This document shows, piece after piece, positions 44,564 to 53,451 of a DNA stretch of 64,000 bases. The notes under the pieces were generated by a model. It saw only the letters and a program-made list of their open reading frames with translations, did not search any database and was not told the DNA's origin. Where the stretch lies: assembly GCA_034104345.1 (NCBI GenBank), contig JAXEDY010000016.1, positions 1-64,000 on the forward strand, read 5' to 3'. The stretch comes from HGM11416 sp034104345. Its GTDB lineage: Bacteria; Bacillota; Clostridia; Christensenellales; Borkfalkiaceae. Numbering within the stretch: the stretch's first letter is position 1; the number at the start of each line of letters is the position of its first letter. Made by a program: the position numbers and the translations under genes.

Positions 44564-46723
44564 ATGGGAAAAGGACGGGTAACAATACCTACCGACGAAA
44601 ACTATGTTGAAGGCACTAAAAAAATAGCGGCGCTTTGGGGCGCCGACGCCGTGCGCGATTGCGACGGAACGCACCTTCCGAAAAACGCGAAAGAACTTGC
44701 CGAAAAGGTTTATAACACCTATTTTGTGGTTCGCGGCGACAACGCGTGGGCAGAAAAGCACATGGACGAACTTCAGAACGTGCTTTTAATGAGCGAGCGC
44801 AAAACCGCCGTTCAAAACGTTCTGAAAATCGACCTTTTAAACGGCTATTTTAAACAACAATTAAAAGTAAACCCCGAAAATCCGCATAAATATTGGCAGG
44901 TTTTCGACAGAACGAGCGGGGATGAAGTTTTCTCGTGGGAATACGACGGCGAAGGCAGCGTTATTATAACCGACGCAAAGCCTTTCCACGAATACACCGT
45001 AAACTTTTTCGCGCTTAATATCTGGGATTCCACCCAGATGTATAACTACGTTACCAACGGCTGGACGGGCGAAAAACACCTTGTTATCGAGCCGCGTTAC
45101 GAGCAGTCTTTTAACCACATAAAGCAAAATCTGCTTGACTGGTGCGACAAAAACGACAACGTAAACGTTGTGCGTTTTACCACTTTTTTATATCATTTCT
45201 TTTTGGTTTTTAACGAAAAAGGCAAAGAAAAACACGTCGATTGGTTCGGTTATCCCATGACGGCTTCGCCGCGCGCGTTCGATTCGTTCGAAAAAGAGTT
45301 CGGCTACACCTTGAAAACCGAAGACATAGTAGACGGCGGATATTACCACAACAATTTCAGAAATCCTTCGAAAAAATTTCTCGATTATATGGAATTCGTC
45401 GAACGCTACGTTACAAAAACCGTTCGTTCGCTCGTAGATATTTGCCACGAAAACGGCAAAGAAGCCATGATGTTTTTAGGCGACAGCTGGATAGGCACCG
45501 AGCCTTACGGCGAACATTTTAAAGATATGAATCTCGACGCGGTTGTAGGCAGCGTGGGCGGCGGGGTAACCGTGCGCATGCTTTCCGAAATTCCGCACGT
45601 TAAATACCGCGAAGGCAGATTTTTGCCTTACTTTTTCCCCGATACTTTCTTTGACGGCAACGAGCAGGCTGCTATCGACGAACTTAACCGCAATTGGCTT
45701 ACGGCGCGCCGCGCGATAATGCGCAAACCGCTTGACAGAATCGGATTCGGCGGATATTTGAGTTTAGCGGCGAAATTTCCCGCTTTTATAACCCGCGCGG
45801 GCGAAATCTGCGAAGAATTCAGAACCATTTACGACGCGCTGGGCGGCAAAAAGCCTTACAGCGCCTTAAAGGTGGCGGTACTTAACGCCTGGGGCAAAAA
45901 GCGCAGTTGGATGAGCCACATGGTCGCGCATGAACTGTGGTATCAGCAAATTTATTCGTATCAGGGCGTGCTTGAAGCGCTTTCGGGGCTTCCGGTCGAA
46001 GTTGAATTTTTATCGTTCGACGAAGTTATAAAGGCGGGCAAAGTTCCCGAAGATATAAACGTTTTAATTAACGTGGGCGATGCAAACACCGCGTTTTCGG
46101 GCGGCGAATATTGGGGTAACGAAATCCTTTGTTCTGCCGTTCGCGCGTTCGTTTACGCGGGCGGCGGATTTATCGGCGTTGGCGAACCCACCGCTTACCA
46201 AAAAGGCGGCAAATTTTTCCAACTTTCCGACGTTTTAGGAGTAGACGAAGAAGTTGGTTTTTCGCTTTCGGAAGATAAATACAATATTCAAAAGGTCGAA
46301 CACGAACTTACCGCAGGCCTTGAAAAGGTCGATTACGGCGAAGATAAAAAGAATATTTACGCGTTAAAGGGCGCAAAAGTTCTGGATATAGCCTTTTCGG
46401 ATCGCTTTAAACGCAGCGTAAACGTGGGCGAAGTTAAAATGGCGATAAACGAATTCGGCAAAGGCAGAAGTTTTTATATGACGGGCATACCTTATTCGTT
46501 CGAAAACGCGCGCCTATTATACAAGGCGATGTGCTGGGCGGCAAACAAACCGCTTAACGTTTGTTATTCGTCGAACGTGTCAACCGATTGCAACTACTAT
46601 CCCGCAAGCGGCAAATACGCGGTAATTAACAACTCCTTAGCGCCGCAAACCACCGAATTTTACGACGTAAACGGCAAAAAATCGGTTATATCGCTTAATT
46701 CGGGAGAAATTAAGTGGCTGTAA
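44564..46723 (+). CDS. gnpA: 1,3-beta-galactosyl-N-acetylhexosamine phosphorylase (GH112)
   Basis: A cytosolic phosphorylase that splits galacto-N-biose or lacto-N-biose with phosphate into galactose-1-phosphate and GalNAc or GlcNAc, a key step in using mucin core glycans and milk oligosaccharides. The GH112 N-terminus is clear: GRVTIPTDENYVEGTKKIA with WGADAVRDCDGTHLP. MMFLGDSWIGTEPYGEHF holds Asp307, matching the catalytic acid position of the Bifidobacterium enzyme. The 719 aa length is as expected. It is not flanked by the NahK, GalT and GalE genes of the bifidobacterial lnp cluster, so those steps are elsewhere. Preference between the two disaccharides cannot be judged. Confidence 0.93.
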   Translation: MGKGRVTIPTDENYVEGTKKIAALWGADAVRDCDGTHLPKNAKELAEKVYNTYFVVRGDNAWAEKHMDELQNVLLMSERKTAVQNVLKIDLLNGYFKQQLKVNPENPHKYWQVFDRTSGDEVFSWEYDGEGSVIITDAKPFHEYTVNFFALNIWDSTQMYNYVTNGWTGEKHLVIEPRYEQSFNHIKQNLLDWCDKNDNVNVVRFTTFLYHFFLVFNEKGKEKHVDWFGYPMTASPRAFDSFEKEFGYTLKTEDIVDGGYYHNNFRNPSKKFLDYMEFVERYVTKTVRSLVDICHENGKEAMMFLGDSWIGTEPYGEHFKDMNLDAVVGSVGGGVTVRMLSEIPHVKYREGRFLPYFFPDTFFDGNEQAAIDELNRNWLTARRAIMRKPLDRIGFGGYLSLAAKFPAFITRAGEICEEFRTIYDALGGKKPYSALKVAVLNAWGKKRSWMSHMVAHELWYQQIYSYQGVLEALSGLPVEVEFLSFDEVIKAGKVPEDINVLINVGDANTAFSGGEYWGNEILCSAVRAFVYAGGGFIGVGEPTAYQKGGKFFQLSDVLGVDEEVGFSLSEDKYNIQKVEHELTAGLEKVDYGEDKKNIYALKGAKVLDIAFSDRFKRSVNVGEVKMAINEFGKGRSFYMTGIPYSFENARLLYKAMCWAANKPLNVCYSSNVSTDCNYYPASGKYAVINNSLAPQTTEFYDVNGKKSVISLNSGEIKWL

Positions 46724-46750
46724 AAAACGCAAAACACAAAAGCTATAAAC

Positions 46751-46790
46751 AAAAAAAGCCCGTTGCTTTCATCGGCGACTGGCTTTTTTT
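46751..46790 (+). terminator. Terminator of the GH112 gene
   Basis: A7GCC pairs with GGCT7, an ordinary intrinsic terminator. It lacks the conserved core of the repeat family. Confidence 0.8.
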
Positions 46791-46811
46791 ATTTTTTTAA
46801 CGTAAAAACAA

Positions 46812-46840
46812 TTGAAAAATCGCGCAAAATCGTTTAAAAT
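46812..46840 (+). promoter_or_regulatory. Promoter of the LysR gene
   Basis: TTGAAA (46812-46817), 17-bp spacer, TAAAAT (46835-46840), 18 bp before the start codon. Confidence 0.65.
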
Positions 46841-46858
46841 AATAACGGAGAAACTTAA

Positions 46859-47788
46859 ATGAACATAGTCTATTTGAAATACGCCGTAGAAGTAGCCAAA
46901 GAAGGATCGCTTAATTCGGCGGCGAAAAAATTGTTTATCGCCCAGCCTAACCTTTCGCGCGCGATAAAAGAATTAGAAACCGAAATGGGCATAATCATTT
47001 TCGAACGCCGCGCCAAAGGCATGGTTTTAACCCCCGAAGGCGAACGGTTTATAGCTTACGGTAGCCGCATTTTAAAGCAGATCGACGAAGTAGATTCGAT
47101 GTTTAAAGGCGACGGCGAAAAGAAAAACTCGTTTTCGGTGGTGGTTCCGCGCGCAAGTTATATATCGCACGCTTTCTCGCGGTTTTCGCTTGAAATGCAA
47201 AACGAAAAGCGTTGCGAAATGTATTATAAAGAAACCAACTCGTCGCGCGCCATCGAAAGCGTTGCAGATAAAGGTTACGGGCTTGGGATAGTTCGCTACG
47301 CTTCGGAATACGATAAATATTTTAAGCAGGATTTAGATAACCGCGGGCTTAATTACGAACTTGTTGCCGAATTTAAATTCAGGCTTATTTTCTCGAAAAA
47401 AAGCGCGCTTTACGCTAAAAAAAGCATAACTTACGACGATTTGAAATCGTTCGTCGAAATAGCGCACGCCGATCCTTACGTTCCGTCGCTTACCGTTGCA
47501 GAAATCCGCAAAAACGAAATGGGAAACGAGGCGGATAAACGCATATTTTTGTTCGACCGCGCAAGTCAGTTCGAAATTTTATCCGCAAACGCCGATTGCT
47601 ATATGTGGGTTTCGCCCGTGCCGAACGAACTTTTAGAAAGATACGACCTTTCGGAACGCGAAATTAAGGGGGACGAGCGCGTTTACCGCGACGTACTTAT
47701 TTACAACAAAAACTATAAACTTTCGCCGCTCGATAAGGCGTTTATAACCTGCCTTTGCGACGCGAAGCGCAAATACATCAAAGATTAG
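46859..47788 (+). CDS. LysR-family transcriptional regulator
   Basis: N-terminal winged helix (about 1-60): MNIVYLKYAVEVAKEGSLNSAAKKLFIAQPNLSRAIKELE, then FERRAKGMVLTPEGERF. A linker helix and a co-inducer-binding domain (about 90-300) follow. The 309-aa length is standard. GGAG lies 9 bases before the ATG. It follows GH112 in the same direction with its own promoter. LysR proteins are often divergent from targets; here the nearby GH112 gene, with a poor -35 and an inverted repeat, is the best local target. Confidence 0.92.
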   Translation: MNIVYLKYAVEVAKEGSLNSAAKKLFIAQPNLSRAIKELETEMGIIIFERRAKGMVLTPEGERFIAYGSRILKQIDEVDSMFKGDGEKKNSFSVVVPRASYISHAFSRFSLEMQNEKRCEMYYKETNSSRAIESVADKGYGLGIVRYASEYDKYFKQDLDNRGLNYELVAEFKFRLIFSKKSALYAKKSITYDDLKSFVEIAHADPYVPSLTVAEIRKNEMGNEADKRIFLFDRASQFEILSANADCYMWVSPVPNELLERYDLSEREIKGDERVYRDVLIYNKNYKLSPLDKAFITCLCDAKRKYIKD

Positions 47789-47865
47789 GCGGCGGTGTAT
47801 ACGCGGGTTATATATTCGGGGTATATATTTTTACGTATATAGCCATACCAAAAACTAAAAAAAAC

Positions 47866-47894
47866 TTTACTTTTGCGTTTTTTTGTGCTAAAAT
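47866..47894 (+). promoter_or_regulatory. Promoter of the APH-fold kinase gene
   Basis: TTTACT (47866-47871), 17-bp spacer, TAAAAT (47889-47894) with an upstream TG. Confidence 0.5.
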
Positions 47895-47927
47895 GTATGT
47901 TATACACACACAGCAAAAAGGTGTTAT

Positions 47928-48689
47928 ATGAAGTTAGACAGAGTTATTGCCGTAAGAACGAGCAAAACCGTATATCGTGACGGCGACGACTGCATTAAAG
48001 TTTTTTGCGAAGACTATTCGAAAGGCGACATTTTGAACGAAGCGTTAAATCAGGCGCGCGTCGAAACCACGGGGCTTAACGTTCCGCGCGTTAAGGCAGT
48101 TACGATGGTCGATGGCAAGTGGGCAATCGTTTCCGATTATATAAAGGGCAAAACGCTCGCTCGGCTTATCGAAGAAAATCCGCATAAAAAAAGCGAATAT
48201 CTTTCGTATTTTGTAGACATACAGACATTTGTGCATAAGCACACCTGTCCTATGCTTACGAAACTTAAAGACAAAATGAACCGAAAGATTTCGGAAACCG
48301 AGTTAGACGCGACCACTCGTTACGACCTGCACGTTCGGCTTGAAAACATGCCCAAGCACATTAAACTTTGCCACGGCGATTTCAACCCGTCGAACGTTAT
48401 TTTACGCGAAAGCGACGGCGAGCCCTTTATTATCGACTGGGCGCACGTTACGCAGGGCAACGCTTCGGCAGACGTAGCGCGCACATATCTTTGTTTTTGG
48501 CTTGCGGGCGACGGCGAAACCGCCGAAGAATATTTAAACTATTTCTGCCAAAAGACGGGGACCGACAAAGTTTACGTTAAAAGTTGGCTGCCGATAGTTG
48601 CCGCTTCGCAGTCGGTTAAGGGCAGGGCAGCAGAACGCGAGTTTTTGCTTTCGTGGGTTAATCGCATTTATCACGACGAAAACGAATAG
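47928..48689 (+). CDS. Aminoglycoside-phosphotransferase-fold small-molecule kinase
   Basis: A cytosolic kinase of the APH/choline-kinase fold. The catalytic loop LCHGDFNPSNV (His149, Asp151, Asn156) and the metal-binding FIIDWAHV (Asp170) are intact; an N-lobe lysine (DCIKVF) and a WAIVSDYIKGKTL hinge are present. At 253 aa it is short, so it is not an obvious NahK-type N-acetylhexosamine kinase, which runs about 360 aa. AAGGTG precedes the ATG. It leads the stretch into the [2Fe-2S] and hydrogenase-sensor genes, but a stem-loop lies between. The substrate is unknown. Confidence 0.8.
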   Translation: MKLDRVIAVRTSKTVYRDGDDCIKVFCEDYSKGDILNEALNQARVETTGLNVPRVKAVTMVDGKWAIVSDYIKGKTLARLIEENPHKKSEYLSYFVDIQTFVHKHTCPMLTKLKDKMNRKISETELDATTRYDLHVRLENMPKHIKLCHGDFNPSNVILRESDGEPFIIDWAHVTQGNASADVARTYLCFWLAGDGETAEEYLNYFCQKTGTDKVYVKSWLPIVAASQSVKGRAAEREFLLSWVNRIYHDENE

Positions 48690-48733
48690 TATAAAAAACC
48701 GAAAACAAATAAGAAAAAAAGATATAGTTTTTT

Positions 48734-48785
48734 AAGTTGCTGAAGTCGGCAAAATATTAGATAATCGACTTATAGCGGCACTTTT
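48734..48785 (+). repeat. Stem-loop repeat copy 10
   Basis: Core GATAATCGACTTATAGCGGC with arms AAGTTGC/GCACTT that pair weakly. It follows the kinase gene and ends TTTT. Confidence 0.65.
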
Positions 48786-48837
48786 AAAAAATAATATGGG
48801 AATATGCGGGGCATTACCCCGATTTATGGAGAAAAAG

Positions 48838-49098
48838 ATGATAATATTAAAGGTTTGCATCGGAAGTTCGTGCCACATTAAAGGCGCGCGGCAGGTTGTG
48901 GAAGAGTTTCAGCGTCTTATCGCCGAAAACAACGTGGGCGATAAAGTTACGCTCGAAGGTACGTTTTGTTTAAACAGATGCCAAGAAGGCGTTTGCGTTA
49001 CTTTAAACGACGAATTCGCTTCGCTTTCGCCCGAAACAGCCGCGGCTTATTTTAACGAAAAAGTGCTTCCGCTTTGCAAAATCGCACAAGGCGTATAA
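48838..49098 (+). CDS. Thioredoxin-like [2Fe-2S] ferredoxin A
   Basis: An 86-aa thioredoxin-fold [2Fe-2S] protein related to the C-terminal domain of HydC/NuoE. The four ligands are placed as expected: Cys7 and Cys12 (VCIGSSC), Cys44 and Cys48 (FCLNRC). GGAG lies 6 bases before the ATG at 48838; a longer frame from 48796 has no SD. It is the first of two tandem copies ahead of the hydrogenase-like sensor, to which it may deliver electrons. Confidence 0.85.
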   Translation: MIILKVCIGSSCHIKGARQVVEEFQRLIAENNVGDKVTLEGTFCLNRCQEGVCVTLNDEFASLSPETAAAYFNEKVLPLCKIAQGV

Positions 49099-49165
49099 GC
49101 CTGAAAAGCATTTAAAAAGCGCGCAAAACGCGGCTTAAAGCGCAAAACGCGCAAAAATCGTTAAA

Positions 49166-49182
49166 GCCCGAAAAAGTCGGGC
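49166..49182 (+). promoter_or_regulatory. Hairpin just upstream of the second ferredoxin
   Basis: GCCCGA and TCGGGC form a 6-bp stem ending 4 bases before the AGGTGA SD. It could affect translation or separate message levels. Confidence 0.4.
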
Positions 49183-49196
49183 AAAAAGGTGAATTT

Positions 49197-49448
49197 ATGG
49201 TAATAATTCAGGTGTGCGTGGGCAGTTCGTGTCATCTTCGCGGCGCCCCGCAAGTGGTTGAACTTTTTCAAAAGAAAGTAGCCGACCAAAATTTAGAAGG
49301 CGAAGTTGTTTTAATGGGCAGTTTCTGCGCCGGTAAATGCAATAAAGAAGGCGTAACCGTAACCGTTAACGACGACGTTTTTACGGGCGTTACAAAAGAT
49401 AATTTCGAAACTTTCTGGGTAGAAAAAATCAAATCGCTTTTAGCTTGA
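49197..49448 (+). CDS. Thioredoxin-like [2Fe-2S] ferredoxin B (tandem paralogue)
   Basis: A paralogue of ferredoxin A, 83 aa, with the same ligand spacing (Cys7, Cys12, Cys44, Cys48) and the same VGSSCHLRGAPQVVE helix. AGGTGA precedes the ATG. The copies differ in the loop after the fourth cysteine and in charge, so they may have different partners. It is followed by a stem-loop and then the hydrogenase-like sensor. Confidence 0.85.
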   Translation: MVIIQVCVGSSCHLRGAPQVVELFQKKVADQNLEGEVVLMGSFCAGKCNKEGVTVTVNDDVFTGVTKDNFETFWVEKIKSLLA

Positions 49449-49496
49449 ATATATGATGAGCAAGCGGGCGTTTATCCCGCGCAAAAAACGCCGAAT

Positions 49497-49528
49497 AGTG
49501 CGACAATCGACCTATAGCGGCACTTTTT
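49497..49528 (+). repeat. Stem-loop repeat copy 11 (short)
   Basis: AGTGC (49497-49501) pairs with GCACT (49520-49524) around a shortened core GACAATCGACCTATAGC. T5 follows and is at once followed by the SD of the next gene, so the hairpin also forms the immediate leader of that gene. Confidence 0.7.
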
Positions 49529-49538
49529 AAGGAGAAGA

Positions 49539-51218
49539 ATGATGTCGGATTGTTTAACGCTTAAAAAATCCAACTGCAAAAACTGTTATAAATGCATAAG
49601 GCATTGCCCCGTAAAATCCATAAGGTTTTCGGGTAATCAGGCTCATATTATCGGCAACGAATGTATACTTTGCGGGCGCTGCTTCGTTGTATGCCCGCAA
49701 GACGCAAAGCAGATAGTAGACGAAACCGAAAAGGTTAAAGTTTTAATTCAGTCGGGCGATCCCGTTTACGTCAGCCTTGCTCCGTCGTTTATCGCAAACT
49801 ACGACGGCATAGGCATTAACGGCATGCGCGCCGCGTTAAAACAACTCGGCTTTTGCGACGTGGAAGAAACGGCGATAGGCGCTACGATAGTAAAAACCGA
49901 ATACGAGAACATGCTCGAAAGCGGCGAATGCGACGTGGTTATAAGTTCGTGCTGTCATTCGGTAAACCTTCTTATCCAAAAATATTTTCCCGCCGAACTT
50001 CCTTATCTTGCCGACGTATTATCGCCCATGCAGGCGCACTGCGAAGATATAAAACGCCGGGTTAAAAACGCGAAAACGGTGTTTATTGGTCCGTGTGTGG
50101 CTAAAAAAGACGAAGCCGAACACTATGCGGGCATAGTAGACGCGGTTTTAACCTTCGAAGAACTTTCGAAGTGGCTCGAAAGCGAGCGTATCGAACTTAA
50201 ACCCGATATGGACGACAATCAGAACACCCGCGCGCGCTTTTTCCCCATAAACGGCGGTATTTTAAAAACGATGAAAAAGTCGAACGAATACACCTATATG
50301 TCCGTAGACGGGGTGGATAACTGCATATCCGCGCTTAAAGACATCGAACGCGGAAAAATTCATAAATGCTTTATCGAAATGTCGGCTTGCGTGGGTAGTT
50401 GCATAGGCGGCCCCGTTATGGAAAAATATCACCGCTCCCCCGTTGAAGACTATATGGCGGTTGCGAATTACGCGGGCAAAAACGACTTCATAGTGAATAT
50501 GCCGCCGGAAACCGAACTTACCAAACGGTTCGAAGCGATTCCGCTGCGCAACGTAACTCCGCCCGAAAGCGAAATCGAAGAAATTCTAAAAAAAATGGGC
50601 AAAACGCGCCCTGAAGACTGCTTGAACTGCGGTTCGTGCGGGTATAACACCTGCCGCGAAAAGGCAATCGCCATTTATTACGGCAAAGCCGAAATTTCGA
50701 TGTGTCTGCCTTATCTTAAAGAAAAAGCCGAAAGTTTTTCGGATTGCATCGTAAACAACACGCCCAACGGGCTTATAGTCGTGAACGAGGCGCTCGAGGT
50801 TCAGCAGATAAACGGCGCGGCTCGCAAAATTATGAATATTCGCTCGGCTTCAGACGTGTTGGGTGATCAACTCGTGCGTATTTTAGAGCCGTCGCTGTTT
50901 ATGAAAGTGCTTGAAACAAAGCGCGGCATACGCGACCACAGGGTATATCTTGCCGAATATAAAAAATACGTCGAGCAAACGATAATTTACGACTCCACTT
51001 ATCATCTTATAGTGTGTATAATGCGCGACGTAACCGACGAAGAAGCGCAAAAAGAAAAAAAAGAAAGCATAAGCCGCCAAACGGTTGAAATTGCCGACAA
51101 AGTGGTCGACAAACAAATGCGAATCGTTCAGGAAATCGCTTCGCTACTCGGCGAAACGGCGGCAGAAACCAAAATCGCGCTTACCAAACTTAAGGAGAGT
51201 ATAACCACAGATGAATGA
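49539..51218 (+). CDS. Sensory [FeFe]-hydrogenase-like protein with PAS domain (HydS-type)
   Basis: A cytosolic iron-sulfur sensor. Two [4Fe-4S] sites open it (Cys13/16/19/23 and Cys42/45/48/52). The hydrogenase-like domain holds altered H-cluster motifs: SSCCHS (136-141), GPCVAKKDE (185-192, Cys186) and EMSACVGSCIGG (280-291, Cys284 and Cys288). All four H-cluster cysteines are kept, as in group C sensory hydrogenases. A further CGSCGYNTC iron-sulfur motif (364-372 region), a PAS domain (about 405-510) and a coiled coil follow. AAGGAG sets the start. The overlap with the SpoIIE-like phosphatase implies a stoichiometric signalling pair. Catalysis is probably weak; H2 or redox sensing is the family role. 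Confidence 0.88.
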   Translation: MMSDCLTLKKSNCKNCYKCIRHCPVKSIRFSGNQAHIIGNECILCGRCFVVCPQDAKQIVDETEKVKVLIQSGDPVYVSLAPSFIANYDGIGINGMRAALKQLGFCDVEETAIGATIVKTEYENMLESGECDVVISSCCHSVNLLIQKYFPAELPYLADVLSPMQAHCEDIKRRVKNAKTVFIGPCVAKKDEAEHYAGIVDAVLTFEELSKWLESERIELKPDMDDNQNTRARFFPINGGILKTMKKSNEYTYMSVDGVDNCISALKDIERGKIHKCFIEMSACVGSCIGGPVMEKYHRSPVEDYMAVANYAGKNDFIVNMPPETELTKRFEAIPLRNVTPPESEIEEILKKMGKTRPEDCLNCGSCGYNTCREKAIAIYYGKAEISMCLPYLKEKAESFSDCIVNNTPNGLIVVNEALEVQQINGAARKIMNIRSASDVLGDQLVRILEPSLFMKVLETKRGIRDHRVYLAEYKKYVEQTIIYDSTYHLIVCIMRDVTDEEAQKEKKESISRQTVEIADKVVDKQMRIVQEIASLLGETAAETKIALTKLKESITTDE

Positions 51219-52383
51219 TCTTTGCGCCGACATAGGATACAGAAGCATAAATCATATCGGCGAGCAACTGTGCGGCGACCATATCGACGTGGTTGAACAA
51301 AACGACGATTCAACCGTTATCGTGCTTGCAGACGGGCTTGGAAGCGGCGTAAAAGCAAGCATTTTGTCGACTCTTACGAGCAAAATTATATCCACGATGA
51401 TGGCGGAAGGGCTTACCGTAGAAGACTGCGTAGAAACAATCGCGCACACTTTGCCGATCTGCTCGGTGCGCGGCGTGGCGTATTCTACGTTTACGATTCT
51501 GCATATCGTAAACAATTCTGAAATAGAACTTATTCAATACGACAACCCGCTCGTTATCGTTTTGCGTGACGGCAAAAATTACGATTATCCCAAAACCGAA
51601 ATGAATATCGGCGGCAAAAAGATATACAAATCGGTTATAAAACTTTGCGAAAACGATTTGTTTATCGCCATGAGCGACGGCTGTCCTCATGCGGGTATAG
51701 GGCTTGTTTATAACTTCGGGTGGAAGCGCGAAGACATAATTTCGTTTATGGAATCGATTGCGCCCGTCGGCTATACGGCGAAAACCTTATCGACAATTCT
51801 GATAGACGAATGTAACAAACTTTACGGCGCAAAACCCGGAGACGACGCCACCGCCTGCGTGGTGCGGGTAAGAAAGCGCGAACCTATGAATATTTTATTC
51901 GGTCCGCCTTCTAACCGCGACGATTCCGAAAGAATGATGTCGCTGTTCTTCTCGAAAGAAGGCAAGCACATAGTCTGCGGCGGAACCACTTCGACAATAG
52001 CCGCAAAATATCTGGGCAAACCCTTAAAGGCAAGCCTTAATTTCGAACGGAGCGACGTTCCCCCCATTGCCGAAATCGAAGGGGTAGATCTCGTTACCGA
52101 AGGCGTTATTACTATGAACAAAGTCGTCGAATACGCGAAAGACGCTTTGGGCGAAAACAAACTTTACGAAAAGTGGGGCTTTGCTCACGACGGCGCTTCG
52201 CTTATTTGCAGGCTACTTTTCGAAGAGGCTACCGACATTAACTTTTTTGTGGGGCGCGCCATAAACCCCGCCCACCAGAACCCCGATCTGCCCATTAACT
52301 TCAACATAAAGATGAACCTTGTAGAGCAACTTTCAGACTGTCTTAAAAAAATGGGCAAGCGCATTAAGGTTTGCTATTTTTAG
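51211..52383 (+). CDS. SpoIIE-like PPM serine/threonine phosphatase
   Basis: A PPM phosphatase that would act on a phosphoserine or phosphothreonine partner such as an anti-sigma-factor antagonist. Metal-binding motifs ADGLGSG (about 40-46), MSDG (about 153-156) and GDDATAC (about 210-216) are in place. An extra domain of about 170 residues (225-390) with ERSDVPPIAEIEGVDLVTEG has no family I know. It overlaps the hydrogenase-like sensor gene by 8 bp, so the two are translationally coupled; the sensor probably sets its activity. SpoIIE homologues of this type occur beside group C sensors in other Clostridia. Confidence 0.88.
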   Translation: MNDLCADIGYRSINHIGEQLCGDHIDVVEQNDDSTVIVLADGLGSGVKASILSTLTSKIISTMMAEGLTVEDCVETIAHTLPICSVRGVAYSTFTILHIVNNSEIELIQYDNPLVIVLRDGKNYDYPKTEMNIGGKKIYKSVIKLCENDLFIAMSDGCPHAGIGLVYNFGWKREDIISFMESIAPVGYTAKTLSTILIDECNKLYGAKPGDDATACVVRVRKREPMNILFGPPSNRDDSERMMSLFFSKEGKHIVCGGTTSTIAAKYLGKPLKASLNFERSDVPPIAEIEGVDLVTEGVITMNKVVEYAKDALGENKLYEKWGFAHDGASLICRLLFEEATDINFFVGRAINPAHQNPDLPINFNIKMNLVEQLSDCLKKMGKRIKVCYF

Positions 52384-52433
52384 TAAAAACCGCAAACGGT
52401 TTTGCGGATATAAAAGATAAAAAATTACATAAC

Positions 52434-52480
52434 AAAAAAGTCCGAACATAGCGTTAATCGACTTATAGGCGGGCTTTTTT
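52434..52480 (+). terminator. Stem-loop repeat copy 12
   Basis: AAAAAAGTCCG (52434-52444) pairs with CGGGCTTTTTT (52470-52480) with one wobble, around GCGTTAATCGACTTATAGG. It ends the sensor-phosphatase operon. Confidence 0.85.
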
Positions 52481-52545
52481 AATAATTTAACGCCGAACTG
52501 CGGCGCAACTAAGGCGCGATTAAAGCGAAAGGTTATAACAAAAAC

Positions 52546-53430
52546 ATGAACGGTTGGCTTATCGTAAACGGCTTTGTAAAAAGCGAAAAATTCAACGACT
52601 TATACGCGTTGTTTTTATCCGCCGCAAAAAAGCGCGGCATAAATTTAATAAAAAAAAATACGATAGAATTATCCTTTCCGCTTGGCGAAAAAATCACGGA
52701 AAACCAAAAAATTCTCGATAACGGCATTTCGCCCGATTTTTGTTTATTTTGGGATAAAGACGTGGCAATGGCAAGGCGGCTCGAATCGGAAGGAGTAAGG
52801 ATTTTTAACCGAGCAAGCGCCATAGAAGCGTGCGACAACAAAATTTTTACCTGTTCTACTTTGTCGGGTATTGTTAAAATCCCCAAAACTTTAACCGCAC
52901 CCAAAACGTTCGAAGGTGTAGGTTACGGCGAAGAATTTGCCGAAAAAGCGACTGAAGTTTTAGGTTTTCCGCTCGTTTTAAAAGAAGCGTTCGGTTCTTT
53001 CGGCAAGCAGGTTTATTTAATAAAAAACAAAGCCGAACTCGTTAAAAAACTTAACGAAATCGGCTTTAAAGACGCGCTTTTGCAAGAATTTATCTCGTCG
53101 TCAAACGGAAAAGACGTAAGAATTAACGTTGTGGGCGATAAAGTTGTCGCGTGTATGCTGAGGTATAACGACGGCGATTTTCGTTCAAACGTATCAAACG
53201 GCGGCAAAATGCAAAAAACCGAAGTTCCGGTTGATTGGAAAAACGCCGCCTTAACGGCATGCCACGCGTTAAAACTCGATTTTGCCGGGGTAGACGTAAT
53301 GTTCGGAAAAGACGGCGAACCCATAATTTGCGAAGTGAATTCAAACCCGCATTTCCGTTCGACCTTAACATGTACGGGCGTTGATATGAGCGAACTTATA
53401 ATCGACCATATAGTAAAACAGTTAGGATAA
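52546..53430 (+). CDS. RimK-like ATP-grasp ligase
   Basis: A cytosolic ATP-grasp ligase that joins an amino acid (often glutamate) to a carboxylate. Features: a pre-ATP domain with PDFCLFWDKDVAMARRLE, NRASAIEACDNKIFT, the ATP-binding VLKEAFGSFGKQVYLI (about 146-161), and the metal-binding GVDVMFGKDGEPIICEVNSNPHF (Asp and Glu with Asn) near the C-terminus. At 294 aa it is of RimK length. Its substrate could be ribosomal protein S6, a cofactor or a peptide; the context gives no clue. Confidence 0.85.
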   Translation: MNGWLIVNGFVKSEKFNDLYALFLSAAKKRGINLIKKNTIELSFPLGEKITENQKILDNGISPDFCLFWDKDVAMARRLESEGVRIFNRASAIEACDNKIFTCSTLSGIVKIPKTLTAPKTFEGVGYGEEFAEKATEVLGFPLVLKEAFGSFGKQVYLIKNKAELVKKLNEIGFKDALLQEFISSSNGKDVRINVVGDKVVACMLRYNDGDFRSNVSNGGKMQKTEVPVDWKNAALTACHALKLDFAGVDVMFGKDGEPIICEVNSNPHFRSTLTCTGVDMSELIIDHIVKQLG

Positions 53431-53451
53431 AAGCATAAATTTAACAAAAGC

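Noticed and set aside
46751..46790. This terminator as a member of the stem-loop repeat family
   Set aside because: The conserved core is absent; only A/T-run arms are shared with all intrinsic terminators.
47928..48689. APH-fold kinase as NahK (N-acetylhexosamine kinase) acting with GH112
   Set aside because: It is about 100 residues too short and separated from GH112 by a LysR gene with its own promoter.
49539..51218. A catalytic [FeFe] hydrogenase
   Set aside because: H-cluster motif neighbours are changed, a PAS domain is fused, and no HydB or other electron-transfer subunit is adjacent; the sensory type fits better.
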